DNA from: Brugia malayi
Lineage: Eukaryota; Nematoda; Chromadorea; Rhabditida; Onchocercidae
Direction of reading: 5' to 3'
DNA length: 64,000 nt
NCBI RefSeq assembly: GCF_000002995.4
Contig: NW_025062479.1
Span: forward strand, 12,009,721-12,073,720
Below the pieces are notes generated by a model that worked only from the letters and a program-made list of their open reading frames with translations, was not told the origin of the DNA and searched no databases. Position 1 is the first letter of the stretch. The number at the start of each line of letters is the position of its first letter. Shown here piece after piece: positions 59,568-64,000 of this stretch. The position numbers and the translations under genes are program-made.

Positions 59568-60440
59568 GTCATTGCGGGTGGCGTACTCGATATTACATTC
59601 TCTGTTACATCACCGAAAGGATTGCGTTTAACTAATGATTTGAAACATACCATAAGTTTGTCGAAAATTAATTCAAGTTTTAAAATAACGCTTTACCAAA
59701 GTTCAGTTAAGTAAATCGGCTGTCTTAACATATTTTCAAACTTAGATTTTTTTACTTAGACCTCTCTACCAAAGGAACTAACGAACCTTAGAATTTTTGT
59801 TTCTTACTCCGATAGGGAAAAAATTGGATTAGCAGAAAAATTACTGAGCTTGTTAATATTTCATTTGAGTATGGCTGGTGCTGGTTGTGGTGACTACTTA
59901 TTTTGTTAATACATTCAGCATCCAGTCGGATAAACGGATTTTTTTCGATTTCTTTTGGATGCGCAAGGTCACTTTCTTGGAGGCTGTGATCAACTGATCA
60001 ACGTTGGAACAGAAGTTTTGCGTACTTTGGATATACATGTCGGACATTTTCTGTATTTTTTTACTTAATCCAAGGTACCTGTATTTTACTTAATGCAATA
60101 CCCATCTCTGCTTAATTGGTTGTGTGTTTTATTGTTTCCAGATAACTGTTTTAAGAGTGGTTTCTCATTTTCAGGATGTGACAATGAATGTTAAAAATAA
60201 TTTGAATATTGTTGAAAGATTACAAAAGCAATATGCAAGCATAGAATTGACTGAGCGAACTGCAATTGAACACAGTTATGAAATGATAAATTTCTAGAGC
60301 ATGTTCATTTGTTTGTCATGCTGATTGCCCTCTCTGTTTTATATGAATATTATTGAAAGTGTAAAGTTGGTTGATATGCTATTGAACTGAATGAAACTGT
60401 TGAATGAATATATTTTCAGATTTATATGATGATGTCTTTT
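59568..60440 (+). pseudogene. Decayed p24/TMED-family gene copy
   Basis: Five fragments in correct family order. 59568-59651 reads VIAGGVLDITFSVTSPKG, a GOLD strand, but the base pair before it is TG where an acceptor AG belongs. 59889-59967 reads GDYLFC then NTFSIQSDKRIFFDFF. Compared with the family pattern CFDNTFS it has lost 5 bases, shifting the frame. 60175-60296 follows a good TTTTCAG and reads MNVKNNLNIVERLQKQY... to EHSYEMINF, where the invariant Trp of NFWS is a TAG stop. A shifted frame then gives a membrane-like LFVMLIALSVLY. The last exon after ATATTTTCAG reads IYMMMSF before a frameshift. No signal-peptide exon was found. Its stalk differs from the intact neighbour, so it probably derives from another p24 subfamily member, not a recent tandem copy. 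Confidence 0.85.
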
Positions 60441-61646
60441 TGAAGGAAACTCAAGGATTGGTCTGATCCTACGAAAAGGTCGTTTAAATGATTAATTCGT
60501 ATACTTAAATCAGATATTGTCCATGGAGACTGTTGCTAAAGTTGCTAATGTTTGAATTCAGACTGAGTTATGTAGTGAAATATAGTTCATTGTTCACAAT
60601 ATGTGCCTGTAATATTGTTAGTTTTCTTTTTCTTGCTTATAATTTGCGCAGAAGATGTTTTCGTAAGAGCTTCCATATGTTCATTGGGGCGCCATTCCAC
60701 TGCCGTTCATCCATCTTTTGGTTGCTTATAGTACTGTTGTACATTTTCAACCTAATTTTCAAATTTTAAGGCTTTCGGATATATATCTAATTCTTCTATT
60801 ATCTTTATACAAATTTAAGACTAATAATGTATCCAGAAGTTCTTTCACATTCTTGCGTTACATATTTATATATTCAATTTTATTTTTGTTTGTATTTGGT
60901 GCATAAAATCTCGAAATATAACAAATCACCAATGCATACATACATAGCAAATGCAGAACTATTAAAATTCCATCTCCCAAAGCACTCATTATATTGACTG
61001 TTTCATATCTATCAGCTAACATAATGTATTCCTAATATTACATATGCATGTAGCTGGGAATTTAGTGCAATAGCATTATCGGATTGTACTTTATGTTCAA
61101 AAAAAAAAGTGCGAAATTCACAGTATTTACAATGCAGTTATAAAAAGCTGGGGAAGATATCACATGTTAGGTTGGTTTTTTAAAAGTTAGCGGTAGTTTA
61201 CCCGATGTTTCCATGGTGACCACATACAGTAGATGAGAATGGACATTTTATAAAAATGAAGTTTTTGTATACTTATAGAATCATTTTTTTATCTTGTTTC
61301 ACTTGTTCATTTTATTATAAAACTAGCTATTATAGAAAGTTTTTTTGGGTGTCTAGCGGTTCTCCCTACACAAAGAATATATGGGATCTATATTAGTATA
61401 AAAATTTTTTATGCATTTAGACGAATCAGGAGCTTATTTCAACGTTTAATTCCGACAGATATGGACTCTTCTAGAAAGACGCTATTAGTAATTTTGAATG
61501 TTCTTTATGTTTGGCGATTATTTTTATAAAGGGTATTCATTAGTCAAACTGGTGTTACGGGTGATGACAATGATGATTTCATACAAAACAGTTATTAAAC
61601 ATGCTAGCACAGCAGTATTTATATTCTTGTGCTTCAGAAATAGAAA
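60441..61646. other. Intergenic region upstream of CDK20-like gene
   Basis: About 1.2 kb of AT-rich DNA. A hydrophobic 78-codon frame from 60533 lacks an ATG at its start and has no family support. The 3' part should hold the kinase promoter. Confidence 0.45.
61636..61637 (+). promoter_or_regulatory. Possible trans-splice acceptor for CDK20-like gene
   Basis: TTCTTGTGCTTCAG ends 9 bases before the first ATG. It is consistent with spliced-leader addition, though an unseen upstream cis exon would look the same. Confidence 0.4.
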
Positions 61647-64000
61647 ATGATGTCAACATCAAGACTGTATACATCGGAGGGTTATGATGACTCCTATAAT
61701 ATAATCTCCATTATTGGTCGGGGTGCATTTGGTGTCGTTCTGAAAGCAACTCATTTCCAGGTAGGTTATTAACCAAGAAATACAGCAAATTATCACTGTT
61801 GAGTAATAAGGTTCATTTATCTAAATGAGATTTATAATTTTAAATGTATTTCAATTTTTCACAGTTTGTAATGGTTTTTGAAATCTCTCTCCCCTTTTAT
61901 GGATGATTGAATTCTTGTATATTCTTTATGGAATCTTTAGACTAGCTCAATTTCATGATTTGGGACAATGGAAGTATAAACTTATATACAGGATCCAAAA
62001 TGGCTAGGTAGTCGAATATTGCGTTTTTTATAGAGCCATGAAGAAGTGGCTATTAAACGAATACCGCTGAAACGAAACAGTAGGAATGAAATTGCACTTA
62101 TTCGAGAAGTGTTCGCCCTTCGAAATGCATATCACAAAAATGTTATCATTTATGAAGCAACATGAATATCCCACCATATAAACTCAATTTTTCGATCACC
62201 CAGAAACCGGGAGATCTGATTTTTTTCCTTTTCTTTTTGTAAAGCGCCTTTTTATTACTGAGTAGTAGAATTGTTTAGCAGGCAAAGTATGAACTGTTTA
62301 ATAAGCAGAGCAAATCATATTTCTACTTCTTAATAAATTTTTTCAAGTTTTCGTCATAGATCCTTACCAACTTTAAAAGCAAACGGTATTGAATTGTATC
62401 ACTTCGATTAAGGTTGTAAGATTGTTCGATGTAATATTGAATACGGATACGATTTCCCTTATAATGGAGTATGTCGGGTCCAGTTTGAAACTGGCAATTG
62501 AGGATTTTAATCGTCCATTAAATGATGAGATTCCTCGATATTATATGTATCAGTTATTTGTCGGTTTGGATTATCTGCATAGTTTGAATATCATGCATCG
62601 GGTGAGCTATTAATTCCAGAGCGAAATTGCCTTAAAAAAGGAAAAAAAAATGAACAAATTAATAGTGCTGTGTTTGGTTTAGTAGGGTTGTATTAATTTG
62701 TATAATGTTTGAAGGATTTAAAGCCGGATAATGTATTAATTACGTCGACAGGATTACTAAAAATTACGGATTTCGGACAATGTTGTATTTATGTATCAGA
62801 CGATCTTAACCGAAATTACGATTGCCAGGTAAGAACAATGGACAAAAAAGGGAAAACTTCTACCACTATTTATGTGTTTTTATTTATTCGACTAATTACT
62901 GCAAAAATTTAAAGTGGTGCAATGCTGCGAAACAATAATTCAGCAGCGCACTGTGTTAATATAGCTTAAGTCAGATATCTGCTTCAGGTAGCATCCAGAT
63001 GGTACCGCGCACCTGAATTATTGTTCGGTTCGACAGCTTATAATCCTAAAGTAGACGAGTGGGCTTGTGGCTGTATATTTACTGAGTTTTATAATGGTAC
63101 ACCACTATTTGCGGTACTGCTTAATTGTTATAAATAATTATAACAAAATGAAACCGTGCATGGAATTATTTTGCTTTTACTGGAAGATTTAAGATGTGAA
63201 ACTGATGTTAACGCGTTGAATTGAACTTGAATTTCAGTGCGGTCTGATTGCTTGAATTTAAACTTTTTTGCTATATCTTTAATCTTTACTGTGATGCGTT
63301 ATAAATACCGCGGCATCATCAGAAGAACAGCTAGTGAAATATTTCGTTCTAATTTCTTAGGATTCGTTTTGTAATTAGATTCTAGCATCGTCATCTCATG
63401 AATTTTGGAGTTCATAATTGAAAAGTATGTTGAGAATTAATTATTTATTACAGGGTAGAAATGATATCGAACAAATAGGAAAATTGATGTCGGTACTTGG
63501 CTCACCTTGTGAAAAAGACTGGGAAGGTTGGAATATTATGCCGGATTATGGTGAGATCATTTTTAAGGATAATAAACCGGTGGACAATTGGAAATCAGTA
63601 GGTAATTTCCTCTTTATTCTCAGTTCTCCTCATGGACTAATATAACTAGATTAAAAATGGACAAATTATTTCGGTAAAGCAGTGTGAGCATTTACTCGAG
63701 ATATTAGTATTAGTTAACTTCATACGATCTTTATATCACATTCCGAATATAATTTTTAATTAAAATTTTTTTCATTATTCCTTTGTAAGTGTTCCATGCT
63801 ATTACTTCGACCATCATTTGACGTTTTTTGGAAATCCTTATTTTGTGCTCAAAATTTGGATATGTTATTTCACTGAAATTAACTTTCAGTGCCATTAGCT
63901 TCCGAAACATGTCTTTCACTACTGCAGAAGCTTATCGTTTACTCAACTGAGGAACGTTATTCAGCAGAAGTCGCCTTGCAGCACGAATTTTTTATTGTCG
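61647..64000 (+). CDS. CDK20: CDK20/CCRK-like protein kinase (7 exons seen, 3' end off window)
   Basis: Ser/Thr kinase of the cell-cycle-related kinase branch. Exons 61647-61760, 62034-62141, 62413-62601, 62715-62828, 62988-63113, 63454-63601 and 63890-64000 (continuing) join in frame. All catalytic landmarks are present: glycine loop [14 protein letters not shown] lysine, helix-C glutamate in [31 protein letters not shown] and [15 protein letters not shown]. The insert [21 protein letters not shown] and LPDYxxI-like MPDYGEIIF place it with CDK20 ahead of other CDKs. The activation loop is slightly odd (DFGQCCIYV, with Gln after DFG, and Ser where CDK20 normally has Thr in VATRWY). The nematode relative in this branch is known for cilium roles, so neuronal cilia are a reasonable guess. 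Confidence 0.9.

Noticed and set aside
60533..60906. Hydrophobic frames downstream of the p24 pseudogene
   Set aside because: No ATG at the first frame's start, AT-rich composition favours such runs, and they do not continue the p24 pattern.

Overview
The window is nuclear DNA from a nematode, most likely a clade III (spirurid/filarial-type) species. The reasons are AT-rich DNA with many A/T homopolymers, short phase-perfect exons with TTTCAG-type acceptors, AG acceptors only a few bases upstream of several start codons (as expected for spliced-leader trans-splicing), a nematode-only DB-module secreted protein, and a phosphofructokinase carrying the nematode-type RSDS phosphorylation site. 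The species cannot be named from the sequence alone. I rebuilt gene models exon by exon by requiring splice signals and reading frame to agree. Exon coordinates should be right to within a base or two.

Layout. 0.2-12.8 kb holds three minus-strand housekeeping genes: IMP dehydrogenase (guanine nucleotide synthesis), the Golgi SNARE BET1, and ribophorin I (oligosaccharyltransferase subunit). 14.0-14.4 kb holds a small unassigned minus-strand gene. 15.8-17.2 kb (+) is a cysteine-rich DB-module secreted protein, convergent with a 14-exon ATP-dependent phosphofructokinase (minus, 18.1-23.0 kb). 23.0-26.0 kb is mostly empty. 26.1-27.6 kb (+) is NDUFB10 of respiratory complex I. 28.3-31.2 kb (minus) is a C2H2 zinc-finger protein built from three repeats of a two-finger plus CFPG-helix module. 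31.2-36.2 kb is non-coding and contains a GC-rich island and a long alternating purine-pyrimidine tract.

36.2 kb to 53.9 kb (probably to 56.6 kb) on the minus strand is one very large gene encoding a myocardin-related transcription factor (MRTF). It has three RPEL actin-binding repeats, a basic B1-like box, a Q-rich region, a SAP domain, a coiled coil and a conserved acidic C-terminus, and it contains an 8.3-kb intron. A divergent intergenic region separates it from a p24/TMED cargo receptor (+, 57.2-58.9 kb). This is followed by a broken second p24-family copy (+, 59.6-60.4 kb) and then the start of a CDK20/CCRK-like kinase gene that runs off the right edge.

The genes do not form one pathway. 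Three act in the secretory route (BET1, ribophorin I, p24), three in core metabolism (IMPDH, PFK, NDUFB10), and the rest in transcription, signalling or secretion. I saw no tRNA, rRNA, CRISPR array or recognisable intact mobile element. The points most worth following up are the nematode MRTF, the decayed p24 copy, the triplicated zinc-finger module, the PFK phospho-site, and four GC-AG introns among about 80 modelled.
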